From Ruminococcus sp. UBA3280 (GTDB lineage: Bacteria > Bacillota > Clostridia > Oscillospirales > Ruminococcaceae): 6,648 nt of DNA. The stretch lies in contig DETU01000005.1 of the NCBI GenBank assembly GCA_002362175.1, positions 1 through 6,648 on the forward strand, read 5' to 3'. Positions 1 through 5,163 of this stretch are shown in pieces; within the stretch, counting starts at the first letter, position 1; each line of letters begins with the position of its first letter. Under the pieces are notes generated by a model. The model did not search any database, was not told the DNA's origin, and saw nothing but the letters and a program-made list of their open reading frames with translations. The translations under genes were made by a program, and so were the position numbers.

Positions 1-1044
1 CAGCCTGACAACGAACTTGATTTCAGCGAACGTGATGAATCTACTGTTTCACAACCTGTTTCGATTCAGCAGAATAATGTTATTAATTCTTCACCGCTTC
101 CGAGTCAGCCGTATATGAGTGCCAACCCATACTTTAATCAGATATACGGAGTACCTGCAGTAAATGAAGCTCTTCCGCAGATTATAGGTTATGATGCTAA
201 TGGTATGCCGATTTATTCACAGCCTGCCGTGACATACGCTCCACCGCAGATTATAGGTTATGACCCCAACGGTATGCCGATTTACGCACAGTCACCTATA
301 ACATATGCCCCACCGCAGCTTATGGGTTATGACCCTAACGGTATGCCAATTTACGCACAACAGCCCGTTTTGTATCAACAGCCGTCAATGCCACAGTTTC
401 AGCCCGTTTCTGAACAGTTGCAGAAAAATCAGGTCAATAATTCCGTAAACAATGATATAAATGACAAATTCCGTGATTTTATTGACGACAGTAAAAACAA
501 GAAAAAATCCGAAATATCTGAAAGTGATTTCTTCGGAAAATCCTCCGATATGGGAGACGTTTCGGTAGCAGGTCTTGATGTCGGCAGTCTGAAAAAACGT
601 GACAGTAAAAAGAAAACGTATATGAACGAAACTCCGCTTGTAAATGCAGACGGTCTTGTTCCGAACAATGCAAGCAAGTTCAATAAAATGTATATGAGGC
701 AGACCGAAAAGGTCAATGCCGAAAATCTTGAGGAAAAAAAGACATATGGTGCAAATCATATTATGCGTACTGCTAAGGAAGTTGACGCAAACAGGCTTAA
801 CGCCAAAAAGTCATATAAAAGCTACATGACCATGTCGGGAGCAGGTGAGGCAGACCCTGATAAACTTGAAGTTTATGTACCGAAAACTCAAAAGGCAATT
901 ATGGCGGAAGCAGACCATGCTGTTGAAGCAATGCCAAAGAAAAAGCCTAAGTATGTCGACGAACTTGATAAAATTGAACTACCTGAATATATGCAGGCTA
1001 AAAAAACAGTAAAAAGTGATGCCCCCGAACTTCCGGAACTCTAA
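1..1044 (+). CDS. Unrecognised repeat-rich cytoplasmic protein, 5'-partial
   Basis: The reading frame is open from the first base of the window, so the true start lies upstream. The first in-frame ATG, at 115, has no clear ribosome site and lies inside polar Q/S/P-rich sequence continuous with the upstream codons. The visible 347 residues have three parts. Residues 59-127 are three 23-residue repeats with core GYDPNGMPIY. Residues about 128-200 form a polar, charged linker rich in N, K, D and S. Residues 207-314 hold five degenerate units with a YM...VNA-D/E-x-L pattern, followed by an acidic, proline-containing tail ending PELPEL. No signal peptide, membrane segment, LPXTG motif or catalytic motif is visible, so a cytoplasmic, largely disordered or scaffold-like protein is my inference. 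Lys is mostly AAA, unlike pckG in the same window. I do not recognise the family. A domain such as a zinc ribbon could lie in the missing N-terminus. Confidence 0.8.
   Translation, partial: QPDNELDFSERDESTVSQPVSIQQNNVINSSPLPSQPYMSANPYFNQIYGVPAVNEALPQIIGYDANGMPIYSQPAVTYAPPQIIGYDPNGMPIYAQSPITYAPPQLMGYDPNGMPIYAQQPVLYQQPSMPQFQPVSEQLQKNQVNNSVNNDINDKFRDFIDDSKNKKKSEISESDFFGKSSDMGDVSVAGLDVGSLKKRDSKKKTYMNETPLVNADGLVPNNASKFNKMYMRQTEKVNAENLEEKKTYGANHIMRTAKEVDANRLNAKKSYKSYMTMSGAGEADPDKLEVYVPKTQKAIMAEADHAVEAMPKKKPKYVDELDKIELPEYMQAKKTVKSDAPELPEL
175..381 (+). repeat. Three tandem 69-bp in-frame repeats (23 aa each)
   Basis: Units run 175-243, 244-312 and 313-381, with the period exactly 69 bp both times. 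Each encodes PQ-(II/LM)-GYD-x-NGMPIY followed by a more variable Q/P/T/Y-rich half. Identity is high at the DNA level too (many shared third-position bases), which suggests recent tandem duplication or conversion rather than only selection on the protein. There are no spacers, so this is not a CRISPR array. Confidence 0.92.
619..942 (+). repeat. Five degenerate 21-25 aa repeats, consensus (Y/I)M...(V/x)(N/D/E)A
   Basis: The anchor Met codons are at 622, 694, 763, 826 and 901, spaced 24, 23, 21 and 25 codons apart. The units begin YMNETPLVNADGL, YMRQTEKVNAENL, IMRTAKEVDANRL, YMTMSGAGEADPDKL and IMAEADHAVEAM. The first three align without gaps. The last two need one- or two-residue insertions. 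They are separated by Lys-rich stretches. This array differs in sequence and age from the upstream 69-bp repeats. Confidence 0.72.
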
Positions 1045-1064
1045 CCGCTTTGAAAGCGGTTTTT
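1043..1064 (+). terminator. Rho-independent terminator of the repeat-protein gene
   Basis: Arms AACCGCTT (1043-1050) and AAGCGGTT (1054-1061) form a perfect stem around a 3-nt TGA loop, followed by a T tract to 1064. The first two stem bases are the last two bases of the TAA stop codon (1042-1044), so the hairpin starts inside the stop. It separates this gene from mscL. Confidence 0.85.
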
Positions 1065-1087
1065 CCGCATATTTATTTTGTCGGAAT

Positions 1088-1116
1088 TTGTAGGAAAACG
1101 TTTTATATCTTATATT
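1088..1116 (+). promoter_or_regulatory. Candidate sigma-A type promoter for mscL
   Basis: TTGTAG (1088-1093) and TATATT (1111-1116) are separated by 17 bp. The -10 matches consensus at 5 of 6 bases and the -35 only at 3 of 6. It lies downstream of the preceding terminator and about 30 bp upstream of the mscL start, so mscL is probably transcribed alone. The region is very A/T-rich, so chance matches are likely. Confidence 0.4.
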
Positions 1117-1145
1117 TATATTGAATTATGAAAGGTGATTGAAAA

Positions 1146-1580
1146 ATGTTAAAGAAATTTTTACATGAATTTAAGGCTTTTGCCCTTAAAGGAAACGTTA
1201 TGGACCTCGCTATAGGTGTTATTATAGGTGCTGCTTTTCAGGACATTGTAACATCACTTACAGAAAGCTTTATAAATCCTCTTATAAACTGCATAGGAGG
1301 TGCGGAAGTTGCGGGAAAAATAAAACTCGGCGATACAGGACAGGCTCTTGATTACGGTGCATTTCTGACAGCAGTGATAAACTTTATCATTATGGCTTTT
1401 GTACTGTTTCTGCTTATGAAAGGTATAAACACCCTCATGCATATCGGCAGGAAAAAAGAAGATGAGGAGAAAAAAGAAGTTGCTCCTCCGGAACCATCAA
1501 AGGAAGAAGTTCTGCTTACAGAAATAAGGGATTTACTGAAAGCACAGTGTATAAATGATGATTCCGAAAAAACAGAATAG
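1146..1580 (+). CDS. mscL: Large-conductance mechanosensitive channel MscL
   Basis: MscL forms a homopentameric channel in the cytoplasmic membrane that opens under high membrane tension and releases solutes during hypo-osmotic shock. The 144 residues are close to the usual 130-150. Visible features are the amphipathic N-terminal helix (1-14), the TM1/gate signature GNVMDLAIGVIIGAAF (16-31) with small and hydrophobic pore-lining positions L21, V25 and G28, a periplasmic loop (about 46-70), TM2 (about 70-95), the charged cluster RKKEDEEKKE (102-111), and a C-terminal amphipathic helix (about 118-134) corresponding to the cytoplasmic bundle. The start is supported by AAAGGTGA (1131-1138) 7 nt upstream of the ATG and by alignment of MLKKFLHEFKAFALKGNV with family N-termini. 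It is a monocistronic unit, convergent with the DUF421-DUF4363 genes. Two cysteines (C49, C135) are present, with no evident significance. Confidence 0.97.
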   Translation: MLKKFLHEFKAFALKGNVMDLAIGVIIGAAFQDIVTSLTESFINPLINCIGGAEVAGKIKLGDTGQALDYGAFLTAVINFIIMAFVLFLLMKGINTLMHIGRKKEDEEKKEVAPPEPSKEEVLLTEIRDLLKAQCINDDSEKTE

Positions 1581-1649
1581 AAATCATATATTTATGAATA
1601 TACTAATTATTGGGGTTTTTCATTAATGTAATATATAACTGAATATATC

Positions 1650-1687
1650 AAAAAGATGCGGACAGATATATAACTGTCCGCTTTTTT
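1650..1687. terminator. Bidirectional terminator between mscL and DUF4363
   Basis: Arms GCGGACAG (1658-1665) and CTGTCCGC (1674-1681) form a perfect 8-bp stem with an 8-nt A/T loop. On the plus strand it is followed at once by six T (1682-1687), a strong terminator for mscL. On the minus strand the stem is followed by ATC and five T (complement of 1651-1655), so it probably also stops the convergent DUF421-DUF4363 transcript. The plus-strand T run touches the DUF4363 stop codon. Confidence 0.88.
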
Positions 1688-2064
1688 CATAAAATTCTTG
1701 TCCACGTCGGAATTTCCCCACCTTTCAGCATTTCAAGCATATGACGTAATTCTATAAGACGTGAATGTGCTTCATCGCTGTCATTTTTGATGAGATACGG
1801 AATTCCTGCACTTATACAGTCAATGTCTGTAAGTTCATTGTTTTTAACCATGACAGTAGCTTTTCTGCGGAAACTGTTCCAGTTTTCATCAAGCTTTTTT
1901 GCCGAAGATACAGCCTTATCAGTATCACCGGAATCAAGAAGTTCATAAATTTCGGATATTTCGTCAAGCATATAACTGCACCTGCTGTTTATCCATATGC
2001 TGAAAAATATACTCACTCCAACAAGCAGACACAATATTCCTGTGCTTATTTTTATTCTCGTCAT
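1687..2064 (-). CDS. DUF4363 family membrane-anchored protein
   Basis: This 125-residue protein has a single N-terminal hydrophobic segment (about 5-26) with basic residues before it (R3, K5), so it should be an inner-membrane signal-anchor protein with most of its length outside the cytoplasm. The rest is predicted helical (31-61, 63-80, 84-113) with conserved-looking W62, and it ends in PTWTRIL. Length, topology, C-terminal ending and position next to a DUF421 gene all fit DUF4363, a clostridial family without established function. The start ATG overlaps the DUF421 stop by 4 bp (ATGA). A Shine-Dalgarno GGAGG (complement of 2074-2078) sits 9 nt upstream, inside the DUF421 coding sequence. 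The pairing suggests the two proteins act together in the membrane, which is inference. The family call is from recalled pattern, not a search. Confidence 0.8.
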   Translation of the reverse strand: MTRIKISTGILCLLVGVSIFFSIWINSRCSYMLDEISEIYELLDSGDTDKAVSSAKKLDENWNSFRRKATVMVKNNELTDIDCISAGIPYLIKNDSDEAHSRLIELRHMLEMLKGGEIPTWTRIL

Positions 2065-2771
2065 TGCACCTGTCCTCCGTTTTCTACTATATAAGGGGCA
2101 TTTCCTGCTTTGTCCACAATAAAGAAATGTCCCTGTGTATCAACAGTTATTATGAAAACATCACTTAGTTTTATTCTGATTTCTTTCAGTATTTTTTCTA
2201 CCGTACCGTCTGCGATTCCCATTGACTTCAATGACTGCGGAAGAATTTTTCCGTCTGAAACTATAACTTGCGGAGGGTCGTAATTTTTTACTTTCATTCC
2301 AAAATCCTGTCTGTCGGGAGTATCTTTCATCTGTTTTTTCATTACAGAAATATTTCCCGTTGTTTCTACAATTGCAAACTGAACATCTTCAATGTCAAAT
2401 ACTTCCTTTTCACGCAGTGACATCATCAGGTCGTCAACCGAGAAACGCAGTTCACGGAGTATTTGGGGGTCTGTTTTTCCGTTGCGTATTATTATTTTCG
2501 GACTTCCCGAAATCATCTTGCGGAATTTCGGAAAAACAAGATTAAGCCATGAAACTATAACTTCAAAGCATACAAGTGCAAGTATGGGCGTAATACCGAG
2601 AAAAAGCGGTATATCTGTATCTTCGAGGGGAAGTGTGGCAATATTTGATATAAGAATGGTTATAACGAGTTCTGACGGCTGGAGTTCGCCGAGCTGACGC
2701 TTTCCCATAAGTCTTACAGAAAAAATAACAAGAATGTAAAGTATCAGCGACCTTATAAGAACAATGCTCAT
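2061..2771 (-). CDS. DUF421 (YetF-like) membrane protein
   Basis: From the start chosen here the protein has 236 residues. Three hydrophobic segments (about 3-22, 35-49, 56-80) are followed by a cytoplasmic DUF421 domain. Family signatures visible are GKRQLGELQPSELVI (23-37), SGSPKIIIRNGK (88-99), and the stretch 106-146 containing RELRFSV, LREK and the beta segment VQFAIVETTGNISV. In Bacillus, DUF421 proteins include YetF, and related proteins occur in the spore inner membrane. Their molecular activity is not well defined. The 4-bp overlap with DUF4363 implies translational coupling. The longest frame starts with ATG at 2819, but that ATG has no ribosome site. AAGGAG (complement of 2784-2789) lies downstream of it, favouring TTG at 2777 (6-nt spacing) or ATG at 2771 (12-nt spacing). 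The 2771 start gives MSIVLIRSLILYILV, as typical family members begin. No clear promoter was found in the short gap after the upstream terminator. Confidence 0.9.
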   Translation of the reverse strand: MSIVLIRSLILYILVIFSVRLMGKRQLGELQPSELVITILISNIATLPLEDTDIPLFLGITPILALVCFEVIVSWLNLVFPKFRKMISGSPKIIIRNGKTDPQILRELRFSVDDLMMSLREKEVFDIEDVQFAIVETTGNISVMKKQMKDTPDRQDFGMKVKNYDPPQVIVSDGKILPQSLKSMGIADGTVEKILKEIRIKLSDVFIITVDTQGHFFIVDKAGNAPYIVENGGQVQ

Positions 2772-2783
2772 TTTCAAAAACAT

Positions 2784-2789
2784 CTCCTT
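2784..2789 (-). promoter_or_regulatory. Ribosome binding site deciding the DUF421 start
   Basis: The minus strand reads AAGGAG here, the only good Shine-Dalgarno near the 5' end of the gene. It precedes ATG 2783 by 0 nt (too close), TTG 2777 by 6 nt and ATG 2771 by 12 nt. It lies downstream of the longest-frame ATG at 2819, arguing against that start. Confidence 0.72.
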
Positions 2790-2836
2790 TTTATTGTTTG
2801 TCTGGTTTATTGTTTCCAATAATTTTTACAGTATAC

Positions 2837-2868
2837 AAAAAAGCCCCGCACAAAAATGCAGGGCTTTT
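2837..2868 (-). terminator. Terminator downstream of the kinase-like gene
   Basis: Arms AAAAGCCC (2839-2846) and GGGCTTTT (2861-2868) pair. One C/A mismatch follows, then an inner GCA/TGC pairing around a CAAAAA loop. Read on the minus strand the stem ends in six T (complement of 2837-2842), making a good intrinsic terminator for the 2959-3576 gene. It can also fold on the plus strand with four T. It lies directly before the DUF421 gene, so readthrough could still supply that operon. Confidence 0.85.
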
Positions 2869-2951
2869 CTGAAAAAAAGAGAGATATTTTCAGTGAGTAT
2901 CTGAAAAAATGTCTCAAAACGGACAGCTTTTCAGGTACTCACCGTACCTGA
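2869..2951. repeat. Cluster of nested, mutually exclusive inverted repeats
   Basis: GTGAGTATCTGAAAA (2893-2907) pairs with TTTTCAGGTACTCAC (2928-2942) over 15 bp with one T/G position. An inner stem TGTCT/GGACA (2910-2914, 2921-2925) sits across a symmetric 2x2 internal loop. The right arm can instead form a perfect 8-bp hairpin, TCAGGTAC (2931-2938) with GTACCTGA (2944-2951). CTGAAAA/TTTTCAG arms recur at 2869-2875, 2887-2893, 2901-2907 and 2928-2934, so neighbouring arms can pair in alternative ways. It fills the gap between the kinase-like stop codon and its terminator. I do not recognise a known riboswitch or RNA family here. It could be a 3' UTR structure, a REP-like element, or part of a readthrough control for the DUF421 operon. 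Confidence 0.75.
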
Positions 2952-2958
2952 TATTATT

Positions 2959-3576
2959 TCAGAATTTTTTATTATATTCGTTGTAAGCTTTTACAATGAT
3001 TTCTGCACAGAGTTCGTCTCCGAGTTCGGCACTGTTCAGACATAAAGAATACTGGTCTTTATCCTGCCATATTCTTCCCGTGTTTACATTATAGAAAGTC
3101 TCACGGCGTTTATCGGCTTTTTTCATAATATTTTCAGCCTTGTTTTCAGGTATGCCGTACTCTTTCACCGCTCTCCTGATACGTTCTTCAACGGGAGCGT
3201 ATATATATACACTGAAACAGCCTTTATCTTCAAGAACATAGCTTCCGCATCTTCCGACAAGCACAAAACTGTTTTCAGACTCGGAAATTTCATTTATAAT
3301 ACGACTTTCCATAAGAAAAACTTTGTCGGACAACGGTAAATTATCTTCCATTGAACGTGCAGGATTAGCCGACATAAGAAGCGAATACAGAAAACTCGTG
3401 GGAACATTTTCCTCAGCCGTTTCAAGATGTTCGGCAGCGATTCCGCACCTTTCAGCCGTCATATCAAGAATTTGTCTGTTATAGCAGTTTATTCCGAGTT
3501 TTTCAGCAGTAAGTTTTCCAATAATACTGCCGCCACTTCCGTATTGGCGTTCTATTGTTATTATTTTCTTCTTCAT
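2959..3576 (-). CDS. Cytidylate-kinase-like P-loop protein (Cytidylate_kin2 type)
   Basis: This 205-residue protein matches the cytidylate-kinase-like family common in clostridia, which is distinct from housekeeping CMP kinase Cmk. Visible motifs are ITIERQYGSGG leading into the nucleotide-binding loop GSGGSIIGK (13-21), YNRQIL (32-37), the core strand VLVGRCGSYVL (105-115), YIYAPVEERIRR (124-135), the basic lid-like segment KKADKRRETFY (152-162) and DQYSLCLNS (174-182). A nucleoside monophosphate kinase fold is well supported. The true substrate of the family is not established, so CMP phosphorylation should not be assumed. The start ATG has AGGAGG (complement of 3587-3592) 10 nt upstream, the best ribosome site in the window. 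An extended -10 promoter lies about 40 bp before the ATG, and a terminator follows 2959, so it looks monocistronic. No readable terminator separates it from the CNNM gene upstream. Confidence 0.9.
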   Translation of the reverse strand: MKKKIITIERQYGSGGSIIGKLTAEKLGINCYNRQILDMTAERCGIAAEHLETAEENVPTSFLYSLLMSANPARSMEDNLPLSDKVFLMESRIINEISESENSFVLVGRCGSYVLEDKGCFSVYIYAPVEERIRRAVKEYGIPENKAENIMKKADKRRETFYNVNTGRIWQDKDQYSLCLNSAELGDELCAEIIVKAYNEYNKKF

Positions 3577-3615
3577 TGGAAAATTACCTCCTGATGTGAT
3601 TTTGTTTACAGTTAT

Positions 3616-3643
3616 ATTATACCATATTATGCATAAAATTCAA
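3616..3643 (-). promoter_or_regulatory. Extended -10 promoter of the kinase-like gene
   Basis: On the minus strand TTGAAT (complement of 3638-3643), a 16-bp spacer, and a perfect TATAAT (complement of 3616-3621) preceded by TGG, an extended -10 TGN element. The core is nearly identical to the CNNM gene promoter at 5073-5101. The -10 lies about 24 bp before the AGGAGG site. Confidence 0.8.
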
Positions 3644-3776
3644 GAATAAAAACAAAAATAATTGTGATATTTATTATTTTCTATGTTTTAAACAATGTAC
3701 AGATGATAAGATTGTGCAATATGACAACAAATCCGTCTGTCTTTTTTGCTTAAAAATTATTACATTTTATATGCAT

Positions 3777-5036
3777 TTAAGTAAAATCTTCACTGTCACT
3801 TTCCCGTTTTATTTCAAGAATTACTTTCTCAACTGTCTGCTCGTTTACCTTTGAGGCGGTAAGACGGAAAATACCTGTTTCGGCGGTTTCGTTGTTTTCG
3901 GGGATATGCTCCATAACCTCCGTGACCCAGCCACCGACGGAATTATATTCAGTCTGTACAAGTTCGCCGTCAAGACCAAGCTGTTCAAGCATATCATTTA
4001 TACTCATATCGCCCGCAATTTCAAATTTATCGGGTGAAAGCTTCACTATTCTTGCAACAATTTCATCGTCCTCGTCATAGATTTCGCCAACAAGTTCTTC
4101 TATTATATCTTCAAGTGTTACAATACCCTTTGTACCGCCGTACTGGTCAACTACAACGGCAAGATGCACCTTTGAACGCTGCATATCACGCATTGCCTCG
4201 CTTATAAGTTTACTATCGGCGATATGTGGTACTTTCTGAATGATAGACATTATATCACGGTTTCCCTCTGTAAGCATCTTGAAAAACGCCTTGTTAGTTA
4301 TAATTCCCACTATGTCATCAAGACTTTTTTCATAAACGGGAAGCCTTGAATACATTTCGGTTATGAAAATCTCTTTTATTTCGTCTATTTCCATACCGAT
4401 TTCAACGCCCACCACTTTTACTCTCGGAATAAGAATTTCGTCAACTGATATTTCGTCAAATTCCAACGCACTTTTTACGAGTTCACTTTCCTGCTCCTCG
4501 ATAACACCCTGTTCCTCAATTTCGTCAATCATGTATTTCAGTTCGTCCTCCGTAACGCTAGGTGCTTCCTCACCCGAAGAAAGAAGTGACGAAATTTTAT
4601 TGAGAATCCACACAGCAGGTTTCAGAACGGTAACCAGCACGGAAAGCGGTGAAGCAAAAAGAAGTGCAAGTTTTTCAGCGTTTCTTTTTGCGTATGATTT
4701 CGGGAGAACTTCACAGAAAACAAGTACAAGAACCGTAATCACAGCCGTTGAAATAGCCGCACCGTTACTTCCGAAAATACTTACAAACAAAAGTGTGCTG
4801 ACTGACGAGGTTGCAATATTCACAATATTGTTTCCTATAAGTACGGCGGTAAGAACTTCGTCGAACTTATTTGCAAGTTTAAGAGCCTTTGAAGCTTTTT
4901 TGTTTCCCTGAGCCTCATAATTTTTAAGCCTCAGCTTGTTTACGCTTGAATATGCGGTTTCTGTACTTGAAAAGAGTGCGGAAAAAATCATCATAATAAT
5001 AACAAGTACTATTTTCCATAAATCTGAATTATCCAT
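3777..5036 (-). CDS. CNNM/CBS/CorC-HlyC family transporter (hemolysin C-like)
   Basis: The 419 residues show the full architecture of the family. An N-terminal CNNM (DUF21) membrane domain (about 5-155) has SALFSSTETAYSSVNKLRLK (19-38), GNNIVNI (68-74) and EVLPKSYAKRNAEKLA (109-124). An acidic linker is followed by a tandem CBS pair (about 203-320) with LIPRVKV, YSRLPVYEKSLDDIVGII and HLAVVVDQYGGTKGIVTLEDIIEELVGEI, then a C-terminal CorC_HlyC domain (about 330-412). Related CNNM/CorC proteins export Mg2+ or protect against it, with ATP sensed by the CBS pair. The historic name hemolysin does not imply toxicity. Mg2+ or other divalent cation efflux is likely but not shown. AGAAAGG (complement of 5043-5049) sits 6 nt from the ATG. 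It has its own promoter, and I see no convincing terminator in the A/T-rich 200-bp gap (3577-3776) after its stop, so readthrough into the kinase-like gene is possible. Confidence 0.94.
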   Translation of the reverse strand: MDNSDLWKIVLVIIMMIFSALFSSTETAYSSVNKLRLKNYEAQGNKKASKALKLANKFDEVLTAVLIGNNIVNIATSSVSTLLFVSIFGSNGAAISTAVITVLVLVFCEVLPKSYAKRNAEKLALLFASPLSVLVTVLKPAVWILNKISSLLSSGEEAPSVTEDELKYMIDEIEEQGVIEEQESELVKSALEFDEISVDEILIPRVKVVGVEIGMEIDEIKEIFITEMYSRLPVYEKSLDDIVGIITNKAFFKMLTEGNRDIMSIIQKVPHIADSKLISEAMRDMQRSKVHLAVVVDQYGGTKGIVTLEDIIEELVGEIYDEDDEIVARIVKLSPDKFEIAGDMSINDMLEQLGLDGELVQTEYNSVGGWVTEVMEHIPENNETAETGIFRLTASKVNEQTVEKVILEIKRESDSEDFT

Positions 5037-5072
5037 AGTTAACCTTTCTTAATTTAATTTATTATAAACTAT

Positions 5073-5101
5073 ATTCTACCATATTATATTTAATAATGCA
5101 A
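5073..5101 (-). promoter_or_regulatory. Extended -10 promoter of the CNNM transporter gene
   Basis: On the minus strand TTGCAT (complement of 5096-5101), a 17-bp spacer, and TAGAAT (complement of 5073-5078) preceded by TGG. It lies just downstream of the pckG terminator and about 36 bp before the start codon, so this gene is transcribed separately from pckG. Confidence 0.72.
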
Positions 5102-5115
5102 GTGTAACCGAAAAC

Positions 5116-5144
5116 AAAAAAGCTCTCCCGAAAGAGAGCTTTTT
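5116..5144 (-). terminator. Rho-independent terminator of pckG
   Basis: A perfect GCTCTC/GAGAGC stem (5122-5127 with 5134-5139) has a 6-nt loop and is extended by A/T pairs. On the minus strand it is followed by six T. It begins about 20 bp after the pckG stop codon. The flanking A and T runs make it fold on both strands, but only the minus strand has a known gene entering it. Confidence 0.92.
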
Positions 5145-5163
5145 GTATATAAAATATAAAGAA

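Noticed and set aside
175..381. Regularly spaced repeats that could suggest a CRISPR array
   Set aside because: The 69-bp units are contiguous, in frame and conserved across their full length, with no unique spacers. They encode a protein repeat.
1128..1142. Tiny leader frame (Met-Lys-Gly-Asp-stop) just before mscL
   Set aside because: It contains the mscL ribosome site itself and has none of its own, so it is most likely a chance ATG.
1765..2094. Plus-strand 109-codon frame opposite DUF4363
   Set aside because: Cys/Phe/Tyr-rich antisense product with no ribosome site. The minus-strand frame has a Shine-Dalgarno, an overlapping start and DUF4363 features.
2820..2951. Possible known riboswitch ahead of the DUF421 gene
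   Set aside because: No consensus core of fluoride, guanidine, manganese (yybP-ykoY) or other riboswitch classes could be recognised. The structured region directly follows the preceding gene's stop codon, so it is kept only as an unexplained inverted-repeat cluster.
3640..3776. Terminator after the CNNM transporter gene
   Set aside because: Only a 4-bp GACA/TGTC pairing near 3723-3741 and weak A/T pairings are visible, without a following T run.
4363..4911. Long plus-strand open frame, 182 codons, opposite the CNNM gene
   Set aside because: Its product is Ser/Thr/Ile-rich low-complexity sequence typical of the complement of a real gene. The minus-strand CNNM protein has clear family motifs throughout.
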